From assembly GCA_021234155.1 (NCBI GenBank), contig JAJEKV010000050.1, forward strand, positions 7,403,199 to 7,467,198: 64,000 nucleotides of DNA, given 5' to 3'. The DNA is from Isoetes taiwanensis. Lineage: Eukaryota > Streptophyta > Lycopodiopsida > Isoetales > Isoetaceae. Position numbers and translations under genes: made by a program. Numbering within the stretch: the first letter of the stretch is position 1; each line of letters opens with the position of its first letter. Under the pieces are notes generated by a model. It had not been told where the DNA came from, ran no database searches, and saw only the letters and a list, made by a program, of their open reading frames with translations. Below, one piece after another: positions 43,000 to 55,769 of the stretch.

Positions 43000-44370
43000 T
43001 TGAACTGGTATCCTTATTTATCAGTAGTTGAATCTGATTTTAAATATAGCTCATGGTCTTATGTGACTAGTCTTTTTGTAGGGAGGATATTTGCCAATGT
43101 TTGTTGGGATACATGTACCACTATAGAAGGTGGGCATCTTCTAGGAAGTAAGGTTTTCCAATCTTCATGCCTCTTAGCATTCTCTTTCTTTTATAGTGGG
43201 AAAATCAAAAGCATATACTTTAACTTATGCTCTTTCTTTATGGAAGTTCTAATCCCCCCTCCCCCCCTCCTTCTCTCGGTTCTATGTACCATTGTTCATC
43301 TAAATGATTTGATCCATTCGTTCCATTTATATCTACCCATAAAGCCCTTTATAGGCTATTTTTTTAGTGGTGTTAAAATATTTCGTTTAGGATCAATACT
43401 CAAATTGTTTTAATGCAATTAATCATCTCATGATTCAATGCATAGGGTGGATCTCCAAATGGAATATACAAGGAGTAAGCATGTGTGCCCGTGATTAGCA
43501 ATGCAGATCTCACTCTCTTGAAAGAATACCTAGATGCATGCTTTCTTACTAAGATTTGGGATATTAGTATCTTAATGGTTAAAACATGACACATAAAACA
43601 TAGATTGATCCTAACTCTACTTCTTGGCCCACATGGATACCATGGATATGTGTTAATATATTTATTGACAATTGCGTTTGTTTGCACAGGTCCATATCAC
43701 GCCAGTATTGGAACAGGCCCTTGAACCATATGAAAATAGTGTATGCCAGTATTGTCAGATGGGGTCGATTGAAGGAGAACCCATAATCTTCAAATTTATC
43801 TAACATACTATATGGCCATTACATTTAACATTGCATACGCCTTCAATGGCGGTACTAGATCTTATGTCATGGAGGTTCTTGACCAAGGAACCCTCTATGT
43901 CCTCTAACAACATATGGGTAATTTTTTTTTTGTATTGGATCGCATGACCTTCTGCTCTTCGTGGACAATAAAATTTATTCAATTAGAACTTATGTTGATT
44001 AGCCAAGATACTCTTATGTTTGATTGCTTTCATGCAATTGATAGTTATGATCCAATTAAACTGATAGTGGTGAACCAAACTCTTATACTTATCCATAGGA
44101 ATCCGATAGAATCTCAGTATTTCATATTGGGGTCCAAAGTCGAGGCATCCTCACATTTCATTCTGGTAGATAAAGGAAATGCTTTAACATGTAATTTTCA
44201 GTTAGACGAAAGCTAACAAATGTCTAATCTAGGAGAAGTATTTCCATAAATGGCAATATGAACAACAAGATAGTGATTTTATTCTTCTTATTATTACGTA
44301 TTTTATTCTATTTCATAATTAAAATGTAAACGTGCAACATGCACACCTAGTTCAAACCATCGTATTTTTC
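43000..44370. other. Intergenic DNA
   Basis: No supported gene. A C-rich run occurs at 43256-43268. A degenerate match to the LINE tail ('CTTCGTGGACAATAAAA') lies at 43956-43972. Confidence 0.35.
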
Positions 44371-44379
44371 TTTTTTAGT

Positions 44380-45973
44380 ACTTGTACCCCAGGAAGGTGT
44401 ATACAACCAAATACAGGTCATCCTTATTAGAAAGTTTATATGGGAAGGTATGGCTAACGTTGCATGGTCCGAGGTGTGTAGAGATAAAAGGATGGAGGTT
44501 TAGGCTATAAATATTCCTTTAAGAAGGCTCAAGCTGGCGGCCAAATTTGTCTGGCAAATTCTATAAGAGGATACGTCTCCTGCTTTGATTTTGGTAATGC
44601 ACTGGTTTGACTTATGCAAGATCCAAGGCAAGCCATCTCTCCCTAGGGATGAATTAGGTGTCGCTTTCTTTAACTTTAAAATGGCTCCTAGCACTTCTCC
44701 AGTCATGAGGAGAATTTATCATGTGTGGAGGGAGATACAGACAGTATGTTTCCCTTTGGATGTCCCTAAAGAGGCTGGGAAAATTAGTATATTTCGGAAC
44801 ACTAATGTTTGGGAAAAAGATGGCCTTCCTTTGGCATTAGTCCATTCTCGCATCTTTAAGAAATGGAGAGGCCATGGGATTTTGAGCTTACGACCTCTAT
44901 GGGAGAATGTTAGATGGATCCTATGGTCAAAATTCAGACTTATAGTGCAAAGAGTGAGAGAAGGAGACATAAGGATACTAAAAAAGTTTCTGGAAATTGT
45001 TAAACTTTCCTTTGGGGTTAACGGTCCAAGAGATAAATGATCATGTGCAGGCAAAGAGACATATAATGTAGCTAGGATCTATTGGGCTCTCTGTGATGAC
45101 TCCCCTCTTAACAGAAACTAGGCTACATGTGGATGGGATGATGGCGAAGCTTCTCTTAGAAAATTCATGGAAAACATTATGCTTTAGGAGAATACAATTC
45201 TTTAGATGGACAACTCTTAAAGGGGATCTCAATACCAAAGAATAGAATAGAATAGAAGAGAAGTTGGCTATTAAAAGAAGAAGAATGATTTTTAGAGGAA
45301 TCTTGACTGAAGAACGATGCCCATTTGAATGCCAGGTGAGTGAATCTCTTTCACATGCCCTTTTTTGTCCTAAGATTATCGAGTTCTGGCATTAGGTATG
45401 CCATGTTTTGGGGCTAGATGTACACCAACTTGGGTGGCCTAGTGTTATACTGATCTCAGACACATGCTCCATTGTTGCTTCTTTAGTCAATGTGGCCCTT
45501 TGTATTATTTGGAGACATCGTTGTGATGTGGCTCTAGGGGGGCAAAGCATCTCTATCGACAAGCTAAAGAATTATTTTAGTATTAATGGCTTTGTATGAA
45601 AGTGGCTTTAATTGCTTTGTCCCACCATAGGAAGATGGGGGTGAGCTACCATAAGGGACTGGACATAATTGGCAAGATGGAAGGGTTCTATAGCTACTTT
45701 AAATGTCACTGGACAAGTTCTGAGAATCTAGCCCCAAATGTTGAGACAGGTAGAGGAACCAATCTGAATAACTGAGTATATATAGTTCCCCTGCCAACTT
45801 GCTAATGTGGAAATGGGAGTTCCTAAAGTACACATAGTATTGGTGCATAGGGATCCATAATATTGGCTATAATTCTTTCTATCTGTCCATCATGGAGACT
45901 CTTTGTACTTTATATCATTATTGATCAAAAAATACACTCCCACCCTAGAAGGGAAAAAAAAAAAAAAAAAAAA
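44380..45973 (+). mobile_element. L1-type LINE 3' fragment with poly-A
   Basis: Translation gives 'FIWEGMANVAWSEVCRDKR' and 'LKLAAKFVWQIL' (RT C-terminal block of plant L1 LINEs). A long frame follows at 44585-45040 ('MRRIYHVWREIQTVCFPLDV'). After stops comes a Cys/His block 'CPFECQVSESLSHALFCP' and 'LGWPSVILISDTC'. It ends with 'TTTATATCATTATTGATCAA' and a poly-A of about 20 (45953-45973). It is 5'-truncated with stops and frameshifts. It differs in sequence and tail type from the LINEs at 1-4.6, 21.2 and 25.3 kb. An AATAG repeat at 45239-45258 lies inside. Confidence 0.75.
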
Positions 45974-46560
45974 TTAATGTAGATTTAGTAATCTTGATTC
46001 CAATGTTCTAAATGATCTTGATGGACATTTGCAAATGTTTAAGGTAATATTTCAGTTCGATTCTTTCTTTTCTTCAAGGGAAAGGGAGGGGGAGGAGGGT
46101 AGTGTTACGTGTGTGCTCTTATGTATGACTTGGATATAAATTGTAGAGTAAATAAATGATAGGTACATGTCTATTCAAAACCCCTTAAATGTCCATTAAA
46201 TGCTCTATCATAAATGTGGTCTTTGAGTTCTTATATATTTGTCAAGAAATAAAGAATGTATAGTGGCAAAATGGAAAAAATAGCATGCAAACAATTGACA
46301 AGAAGAAATAACTATCAAGCTTCCATAAGGTTTCAACATTGTTCATCAAAAAACTTGAATTAACGTCATTTTCGAGTTAGAAAAAATAGCGTGAAAATGG
46401 AATTTGCTAGAGTTGCAAGTTAAGTGTATAAAAGGCTACACGTTCTTTATTTGTTTCAATAACATTATACTTTAAAAACCTAAAAAATACTACAAATAAA
46501 TGGGATTGCAAGGCTTTTATTTTTAACAAGGACATCGGTGTCTCTTTGACATAGATAGGT
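45974..46560. other. 3' flank of pectin methylesterase 2
   Basis: AT-rich, no feature recognised apart from a purine run at 46078-46098. Confidence 0.4.
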
Positions 46561-46567
46561 AAAGACT

Positions 46568-48108
46568 TTACCATTCCCCAATGAAAGATGCTATAGTGAA
46601 TTTGGAAGCCTCAGCTGCTGTCAATTCCTTACTCCAACTCACTCGATATGTTCTATCGGCTCCAGCTCCAGTGTTCTGATATTCACCATAGTATACTGTT
46701 TCAGCTCTATATGTGGCACTTTTCCACCTAAACCAACCCTCAGGATCAATAGCACTACTAAGTTGGCTATTCATAAAGACGACCCTAGAGTAATCTTTCC
46801 ACGGCCTTCCCAAGAATGTCTTTGAGTTGGCCCCATCAACAGAACAACCAATGAATGACAACCCAGTGTTTTGAGAGCTGCTTTCACGACCTTGTGCCGT
46901 AATTGTAGTTCTTTCATGACCTGCGCGTGACTTAGCATATATTGAGCATTGTTGGAAGACCGCTGCTGCATTACCAAATATAAAGTCCACAGAGCCTATC
47001 ACTTGGCACTCGCTATAGAATTGGCGATTAGTGAAAGTGCAAACAGTATCTTGATATGCATCAAATGAACATTTGTAGAATGAAACTTTGTCTGCAGATA
47101 CAAGTAATGCCAATGCTTGATGTTTATCGGCACTAGCTGTATTTTGAATAGTAAGGTATTTACCAATAAACCCACTTGCCTGCACGTCTGCAATAGAAAC
47201 AAAACAAGTGTCAATGTCACAAGAAGAGAATTGAATCTAATTTAATTGAATTGAATTGAATTTTTCATAGATGTGTTTGAGATCTTACCAAATGTTTGGG
47301 TTTTGAATGTATTTCCAGTTTGTGCAAAATATTTGCTACCGGTGATGATGGTCTTGCCGATCCCATCACCCATGATCACTAGGTTGTTTTTATTAACAAC
47401 AACTGACTCGGAGTAAGTGCCACTCTTGACATAGATAACATTTCCAGGAGAAGCAGCATTGATGGCAGCTTGGATGGAGGTATAATGCCCAGAGCCATCT
47501 TTGGCAACGACAATATTGGCAGACGTGGTTTGGAGGAGGCGGCGGCGTTGTTCGGGCAACAACCAATCAGGAAGGCCATCTTGGAGCTGGTAAGGAAGAG
47601 AGGAGAGTAGTTTTCGTCCATGTATGGACTGGTTGGCGGATAGTTGGCGCATGCTGAAAAAGAGGGCAAGGGAATTGTGGAGATCTAAATGTGTCCTTTT
47701 AACATTTTGAATTAACTCGTCAAGATCCGGTAATCCTAAATTCTGGAGCTCATCTATGCATGTAGAATGGTCGGTAACAGCAGCACTCATCCATGTCCAG
47801 ATGTCATCGCTGCTCCCGTCTTTAAGGGATTCCATGGAATAGGATTGCATTTTCTGCATAGAAGAATCCAGATGCCCCTTAGATTCTCCCAGCATTCTCT
47901 CACACACCTCCAAAACTGCCTTCAACCTTCCTACTTCATTGGTATCCTTTAGTTTGGCCTGTACCATCTTTAGCACATTTTCAACATTGGGTGCAGCTGC
48001 TTTCATTTCTTCCTCACATGATGCCTTATCAGTATTGATTGTAGTCTGGCCAACTACTTGCGAGAAAAATAGCAAAGTGTAGAACACAAAAAGCTCAATT
48101 GTAGGCAT
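46568..48108 (-). CDS. Pectin methylesterase 2 (type I), short C-terminus
   Basis: Exons 48108-47289 and 47187-46568, intron 99 bp (GTAAGA..TTGCAG), phase 1, 479 aa. Signal peptide 'MPTIELFVFYTLLFFSQVVG'; pro domain to about residue 165; 'GRKLLSS' and 'EQRRRLLQ' are likely processing sites. Catalytic motifs 'YQDTVCTFTNRQFY', 'GSVDFIFGNAAAVFQQC' and 'FLGRPWKDYSRVVFM' are intact. The protein ends 'TIASFIGEW', whereas its paralogues continue 'FIGGxQWLGVP', so about 10 residues are missing from the usual end. Whether this harms folding is unknown. It is the middle member of a tandem array on one strand. Confidence 0.92.
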
Positions 48109-48148
48109 GATTTTGGGAGAATTCCTATGTAGTGGCTAACCTAAAGGC

Positions 48149-48156
48149 TATTTATA
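48149..48156 (-). promoter_or_regulatory. TATA box of pectin methylesterase 2
   Basis: TATAAATA on the minus strand, about 40 bp upstream of the ATG. The short leader is plausible for a plant gene. Confidence 0.55.
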
Positions 48157-48169
48157 CTATCCTAGAAGT

Positions 48170-51100
48170 TGTTAAAGCATGTGGACGTATGTTACATTTG
48201 CTCTTGGGTTTATTTGTGCCTTAAAGGCACGTGTCATTTTTCCTACTTTTCTTAATCTTTTTACATGTGTATTACGTGGTCTCTTTTGAGTGGTTTTACA
48301 TTTCATCTTCAAAATGAACCATGGAATATATAGCCACTCGTTCTCAATCTCATTTACATATGCACATTTTGTACAAGACAATTCAAATGTCATCATCTAC
48401 ATGGTCAAGCTTATGAGAACATAAAGGAACAATGGACCACTCAATGAAGATGTGGGCCGCTAGTGTTTCCTATGTTGATGCCTCACTTTCTTCGCTTGGA
48501 AGTTTCCATTTGCACATCCTATATTATCGATCTTTTGTTGATTGTTTTCTTCAAAGAATGATGAGAAGAACCTTATATTGTACATATGTCTACATGCCAA
48601 ATGCACCTACTTGCTTGTTATCTTGTTTGGTTGTTTTACATGAGAAACTCTTACCATTAGTCTAAAGTTTCAAATCTATGCATCTACAGTCATGATCAAG
48701 CAAGCATTTTGTCATAATCAACGTAGGGAGAGCAATCACTAGAAATTACAATCATACTAGGACTAAACACCTACTAAAGTTGACGTCGCGTGTCTGTACT
48801 CAATTTTGGAAGGTGAACTTTTATAACTAAGATTGTGAAGCATCAACTGATTTTGGAAGGTTTTATCTTGATAAAAACTAGCGATCTATATGTTTGGAAC
48901 AAATTTTAATTATGTAGGAAGTCAATGGGGACCAAGAAAGGGACATCTTTATTTCTGGCATTGAGACTATCCTTTCCCATTTATTGTCCACTTTTTTTCA
49001 TTAAAATAACTTTCAATGTCTTTTCCACATCAATATCATTCCTGTTCATAACCATGGGTAAATAGCTACTTATATGTCTGTTGTCCATCATCCTAACCTC
49101 AGAAGATGTCATTTCCTGTGGCCTTGAATCATGTTGATCTATAATTTTAGTATCTAGAAAATTAGCCCTCGGTTCAAGTATATCTTGCCATGCATATAGA
49201 GTAGATTATGGAAAAAAAAAAAAGCAAGTCAAGGGACACCTCAAAAGGAAGGAAGGAAGGAAGGAAGTATATTTTAACGTCCACGGAGGCCAACTGGCCT
49301 ATGAGACGGTATTACAATATAGCGGAAAGTTTCCAAATACAAAATAAAACCACGAAACCCCCAGACAATGTGTCTCTACCACCTGGATGAAACCCCCCCC
49401 CCCCCGGTGTGGGAGGAAAAACCCTTGTAGTAGGCATTGAGAGGCCCTATTTGGGCGCTCAAATTCCCCACAGGTCTTTGTGAGGGACTCCTTTGACGGT
49501 GGAGACTTACAGAATGTAGGGATGTTGCCGGATAATGCGTGACACAAAAAGGCACTTTACTTCACTAATATTTATGCACGCATAATGTGGTATGAGTATG
49601 CTAAGGTGTACTAAAGTTTGGAAAACCATCCTAATTTTTGTAAAAGAATACATCACCACCTTGATCTTACATAAGATGGATTTTTAAAAAGTATTTGTAC
49701 AAAATAGTAGGTACTTTATACACGTCCAATATATGTGTTAAGAAGGCAACCTCAACCTATTGGATATTAAGTTCAATTCATTTCTCCCTCAATCTTTTAC
49801 ATGGATATCCTTGATCATCCATTACCTTTGCAAATTCTTAAAAAAAAAATGGCTGGAAAAAAAGTGTTTTAATCAAAAATAAGATTTCTATGAAAGCTTC
49901 TTGTTTACCAAACCATTATATATACAAGAAATTTATCATGGCTGACCTTGCGACCGCCGCTAACATTCTCTTCTCCATCTATGTCCATGGAAGATGGCTC
50001 ATCATGCCCACGATATTTTCAATAAAGAAATTCAGCTAATCTGATATGTATCTTATGTGATGAGCACAAACACTGAAGAAAGTTTGCCAAAGCTAGACAT
50101 AATCCCTTTCAAAACTTATGATGTTGTTGCTTAAATCAACCTTTAATGCAGGATCGCAAATTGCAGCCTTAGAAGCCATTCACGTAACCATAGGTTGCCT
50201 CTTTTTCTGCTTACAGACAGCTTTATGTCTTTATGCCGATGTCATCAATTTCAAAAAGACTTAATGGCATCATGGACATAATAGATGTACAGTTGTCTTC
50301 AGGCCAACTAAAGAATATGAAAAGACTTCCAGCAGCAAAATGATGCCACTACAAATGCTCAAAGATTCTGAGAAGTTTGAACTTGCAATCGTGTTCATCT
50401 AACATCTATATAAGGAAGAAAAAAGCAAAAGCTACCGCACCTCAAATAGTTACAAAAAATTTCCAGATTATAGATTTCTAGTTAAAAGAAGATGCTTAAG
50501 AAATCATATATAGTCCTTTCAAACAAACAGGATGGACATAAAGATAATTAAAAGCACAAACCATTCAATGGATTTTAATGTCACTGCTTTTCAAACTGCT
50601 CTTTTCAGTTGATGCGCAAAAAGCAAATAGGTAGATTTTGAGCGAACGTAATACAATAGAATAAGGAAATAGAAGATCGGGTTCACCGGTTCACACGAGG
50701 GTCGAAATGTGGATTTGGTATTCCGCCACATGAAACGTAATGCTCTGCCTCTCCTAAACTTCACAAACAACGACCAAATAGATCTTGCTTTATACCATAC
50801 TACATCCATTCGATTCTTGACACTTGCCATGGTAACAGCCAGATAATTAAAGCTGATATCCAGAATTTTCTCTTGGATATTGTGAGCACCGTATTTTCTC
50901 CAGATCTGCATTTCTAATCAACACTTGGCTTAGCTTGAGACGGAAAAAAATGTGTCGAATTTTCCTCCGAATATTGAAGGCCAAGAAGTGACAACTCAAA
51001 CACATTGTTTTTCGCAACAACAAGATGATGAGCACGTTCTCTTGTATGCACGACTTAGAATCGACACCTAGAAACTGTCTGCGCCCACATTACGCCCACG

Positions 51101-53030
51101 GCAAAAATTCGTAGGTCTCTTCAAATTACACATGCAAAACATTACATCCACAATTTTCGGACACAGAACGCCAATCACTCTCCATCTCGCTAAACCACAT
51201 GTGAAGCTCGCTTTTTAGTTTACGGACATCTTAGGTTCTAGGCTTCGAGTAGGTTCTACCTAATGATTTGAACTAAAATGGCCTTCAAAAATCTTTTGTC
51301 GCGGTATTTTCACCGGAAGTAAGGATTATAAATCGCCAGGACATTTGGTCGCTTTGCGTTGAAGCGATATTCCCCACGCAAATCAACAAACCCCAAGCAC
51401 GAGCTAACGACTTCGACCTAAAAAATAATCATACAAAGACGGTCAAGTGAGACTAGTCTTGAGGCCAAACTCGCAAGAACAAAAAACCGACAAAATACAA
51501 AATCCGAATCATTGGGTGTGCCAATGACCAAGTTTCATCGAACCTTTCCTACGATTCGCCATGCCGCTTTGATGAAGAGTCATCCGATTTTGATGAAGGA
51601 GATGCTCGCATCGATTCTAAGAGATCTTTTGTCTTTATTTGCGGCGATGGCGACGATCTTCCCTATTTTTCTTTGGATTTTTTCTTTGCATTTTTTCTTT
51701 CCCTATTTTTTCCTTCCGGAAAAACGTGGCCGCTTTAGAGGCAAGCATCACCTTCGAATATGCCAAAGGAATCGTCCCCTTGAGGATTATATATGTTAAG
51801 ATACTATCTAAGTCACAAAAAAATGAAAAAAAAAAGAAGCACTAGAGAGAGAATATCAATTATTTCTAGGCTCATAACTTGAGCTACAAATGTCAGATTC
51901 ATATAATATTGGGCTCTTTAAAAAGCTCATAAAGAGAGCTTTTCATTGGCAAAAGCCGATCCAGATCTATCAAGCTAGGTATTTGCTTTTTGTACTTTTC
52001 AATCCGAATACCTTTTTACAAAGTGCATGTCATCATGCAGATTTGATGGTAATATATATTTTAATCATAACTTTTGAATTTAGAATCCATTTTGAGTGTT
52101 TTTTATTGCTTGGAAAACTCTCTTCGGGATCTTTTTTATGATGTATGGTATGCTCATATTTGATTAAGTTTTCTGGGCAAAAACAGCAAATTTTTGGGCA
52201 GACTTGGTAGGAATTTCACACCCCACTACTTGATTCTTAGCCCAATTGATCATTCTGGTCATGTTTTTTGTCCTGCATCATTATAGTGTGTAGTAAGCTT
52301 TTATGAAGATATTGATGAGATGATGTTATCGTGCATGCGTTTTGTATCGGGAAAAAAAATATTGAAACTTTTTGTTTTGAAGTGTTATGGATTTGTGCCA
52401 TATTTGATAGTTTATATGTTATTTATGAACTTGCCAAAAATTTTTGATTTTTTTTTTTTCAAACCAAAAAGACAACATCTCCCATAACACACCAAAACAA
52501 AAAGTTTCAATTTGCACGTAGACTGCATGGTTTCATTTTTCTAAGATATTCACGACTTTCAAATACTCATAGCAATTTAACTTACTTGATTTTTAGAATT
52601 ATCAACATATACCATTTATAATTTCCACCAACACTAGTTGTATTACCCCTATGCAGTATATCCTTAAAGATTCATTTGCCTTCTCATAAGACCAAAAGTT
52701 ATTGCTTAAGAATTGAATTTATTGAACTGAGTTGGTAACAAATTTCTACATCAACATAGAAAGAGATATTGATCATTTGCTTCATTTTAAAATTAGTTTG
52801 TAGTTGATAGACATTTTGGTCTCATGGGTGGATGTCACACAATGTGATGGTATTATGGTAATGGCCATAGATACGTACCAAGCTATTAACTATGTACTTT
52901 GATATATGTTATTATATAACATATGGGTTCGTTGACATAATATCCATCAATTCAACACAAATCGTCATATATCAACTTAAAATATGGTGTGTTTAAAAAC
53001 TTTACGTAACTAGTCAAATGGCAAATGATA
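48170..53030. other. Intergenic DNA between pectin methylesterases 2 and 3
   Basis: No supported gene. Features: (GGAA)n at 49247-49265, a C run at 49389-49403, and a plus-strand stretch at 51868-51960 with 'CTCATAACTTGAGCTA' that matches the minus strand near 5330-5375. Open frames at 50.6-50.9 and 51.5-51.9 kb have no recognisable motif. Confidence 0.4.
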
Positions 53031-53042
53031 TGAGTTCAAAGC

Positions 53043-54627
53043 CTAGGCGGGGACTCCTAACCATTGATCACCTCCAATGAAAGTCCCAACTGTGAATTGT
53101 GAGGCTTCATCCATACTAAGTTCCTTGCTCCAACTCACTCGCTTTGATCTGTCTGCGCCAGCACCTGTGTTTTGATATTCACCATAGAATACAGATTTAG
53201 ATCTATAAGAAGCTCGTGGCCATTGAAGCCAGCCGGCTGGATTGATAGCACTACTAAGTTGGCTTTTGATGAAGACTGTTGTAGAGTAATCTTTCCACGG
53301 TCTTCCTAGGTACGTTCTTGATGTAGCGCCATCCACATAACAGCTGTCAAATGCAAATCCAGTGTTTTGGTTTTTGCTTTCACGCCCCTGCGCAGTGATT
53401 GCATCTTCTTGGCCACCAAGGGGGGACTTGGCATATATTGAACATTGTTGAAATACAGTTGCTGCATTTCCAAATATAAAGTCCACAGTCCCCAGTATTT
53501 GACACTCACTATAGAATTGACGATTAGTAAAAGTAAGGAGGGTGTCTTGGTATGCATCAAAAGAGCATTTGTAAAAAGCAACCTTGTCTGAAGAGACTGA
53601 CAAAGCCACTGCTTGTTCCCTTCCAGGACCGGCTGTGTTACGTATTGTAAGATACTTACCAATAAATCCGCCTGCTTTGATGGCTGTTGAGTCAACGCTA
53701 AAGTTAGAAGATGACAAATAGTGACACAAAGATAAAAAGAATTCATGAGACACATGGGTGCTTACAGACAGTTGGAGTTGTATAGAGGGATCCAGTTTTC
53801 GCTTGGTATTTACTGCCAGTGATGATGGTCTTGCCAATACCATCCCCCATGATCACAAGGTTGGATTTGGAGGATGACACAACAACCGTTTCCGAGTAAA
53901 TACCACTCTTAACATAGATCACATTTCCAGGAGAGGCGACATTGACAGCAGTTTGGATACTAGTAAAGCTACCAGTACCATCTAGAGCGACCACAATATC
54001 AGGGGAGATGGTTTGGAGGAGCTGGCGGCGGCGTTCTGATGGCATCCAAGTAGGGAGATCAAGGTGGAGAGGGTACGAGAAGGGAGGATTAAGGGAGAGA
54101 AGCTTTCGGCCATGTATGGATTGGCTAAGGAACAAGTGTCGCATGGAGGTGAAGAGGGCAAGAGAGTCGTCGATCTGGGAATGGACTGTCTGGACACGAC
54201 TGTGGAGGTCTTGGAGATCTGGAGAATTGGCGCTTTGAATTTCGTCAATGCAAGTTGAATGGAATGTAAGGACTGTGCTCATCCAGGTCCAGATGTCGTC
54301 GCTGCTTCCATCATACAAAGACCCATCTCTGAAATTTTGCATTTTCTGAATTGACAAATCCAAATAGCCAATTGCTTCCCCCAATATATCCCTGCATACC
54401 TCCACAACTACCCTTGCTCTCCCTCTGCATTTCTCTTCATCCAGAATCCCCCTTGCCATATTCATTAAATTCTCCACATTCGGTAATGCCTCTTTCATCC
54501 TTGCCTCACATGTAAGTTTTGCATTTGTGTCTCCACATACTGCAATCGCGAAAAATATGAATTGCATACAAACAAACCCCATTACTCTAGCCATTGTACT
54601 CATGCCCTTAGGTCCAAGGCACATCAT
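53043..54627 (-). CDS. Pectin methylesterase 3 (type I)
   Basis: Exons 54627-53766 and 53683-53043, intron 82 bp (GTAAGC..TCAACAG), phase 1, 500 aa. A start at codon 12 ('MARVMGFVCMQFIFFAIAVC') gives a cleaner signal peptide. The pro domain is followed by 'GRKLLSL' and 'ERRRQLLQ'. The catalytic domain has 'YQDTLLTFTNRQFY' (the usual QDTL), 'GTVDFIFGNAATVFQQC' and 'YLGRPWKDYSTTVFIKSQLS'. It ends 'FIGGDQWLGVPA'. The intron position is identical in all three copies, so they arose by tandem duplication after it was fixed. This copy is the most divergent. Confidence 0.93.
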
Positions 54628-54770
54628 TCTTTAGGACCAATTTATAATATAGACGTATACATCTATATAATGCGTATGTGTCTTCATTTTGACCATTTCA
54701 TATAAACTCTTAGCTAAGCACCTATCGTGTGGGATTTATGCACCCTCAAGTCAAGGACAATTATCCACAT

Positions 54771-54854
54771 CTTAAAAGAGACAATGAGACTTCAACATAT
54801 GAATATGCTCATCTTAAAAGAGACAATGGGACTTCAACATATGAATATGACACA
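54771..54854. repeat. 42-bp tandem duplication upstream of pectin methylesterase 3
   Basis: Two units of 'ATCTTAAAAGAGACAATG' plus 'GACTTCAACATATGAATATG', one mismatch, about 145-230 bp upstream of the ATG. Confidence 0.85.
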
Positions 54855-54859
54855 TAGTC

Positions 54860-55630
54860 CGTGTGAATGTGATATATGATGCTTTGTATTTTACGAGACA
54901 AGATAGATCTTGTCCAAATTGACAATTTAATAAGTTCTACAGAATTCACATTGATTCAACATCATGTTAGAATACCTTACCTAGCTAACTTCTAAAAACT
55001 CCATGCCAACGTGTTACATGTATGAACATGTGTGTCACATTGATGTTAGCTTGAATGTCATGTTTGATTTGAAAAAAAAAAAAAAAAAAAAACAAAGGGA
55101 GGGGAATAAAAGAAGAGGCTATAGTTTCATCCTAAAGGTATAAAATAGTGGACATAGACTCTTCACTTCAAAGGCTAGATAAGTACATGATAGCTTACGA
55201 ATATACTACTTGGCATTGAACAGACATGGCAACGTACATGATTATGCTATAGCCTTAAATTTACACATGTTTCTAAACTTCTAATGTAGGAACTAATGCA
55301 ATACGTCAATAAAGGTTTATTCTTGCAAGCCCACTTGTATCTAAGAGGCAATAAAAATGGAAACTATTCTTTTCCCTTCCCATCAATTCTGCACCACATA
55401 TTTTCGAGGTAATAGAATCATGCTTATTCTAGGATCTATTTTGTTTTGTATTTATAATAATATGATTGTGTGCTTTCGAGCATATATTATATGTACAAGA
55501 AATTTATCGCGGCGGATTTCTCTTCACTAACTTGGAATTAGTTCTACACCCAATTATTATGGAGGGCCTTTTAATGCAAACTTTCTCAATTCAAACTCTA
55601 ACAGAAAAGGATGTAGTCGAAAAAACCTAA
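54860..55630. other. Intergenic DNA
   Basis: AT-rich, A run at 55072-55091; nothing else recognised. Confidence 0.4.
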
Positions 55631-55639
55631 ATGTTTGTT

Positions 55640-55768
55640 CCATGACTTCATAAAAAAAATGCATTATTTACAATGCGCCATCAAACTACATTGGCGATGC
55701 TTTGTAAGTGCCATGACCTATTGGTCTTCGTGGACGTTAAAAAAACTATTCTATTCTATTCTATTCTG
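55640..55768 (+). mobile_element. LINE-type 3' tail with (ATTCT)n
   Basis: 'CTTCGTGGACGTTAAAAAAA' followed by four ATTCT units matches 25727-25771. Upstream sequence is too short or decayed to show coding content. Confidence 0.55.
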
Positions 55769-55769
55769 G

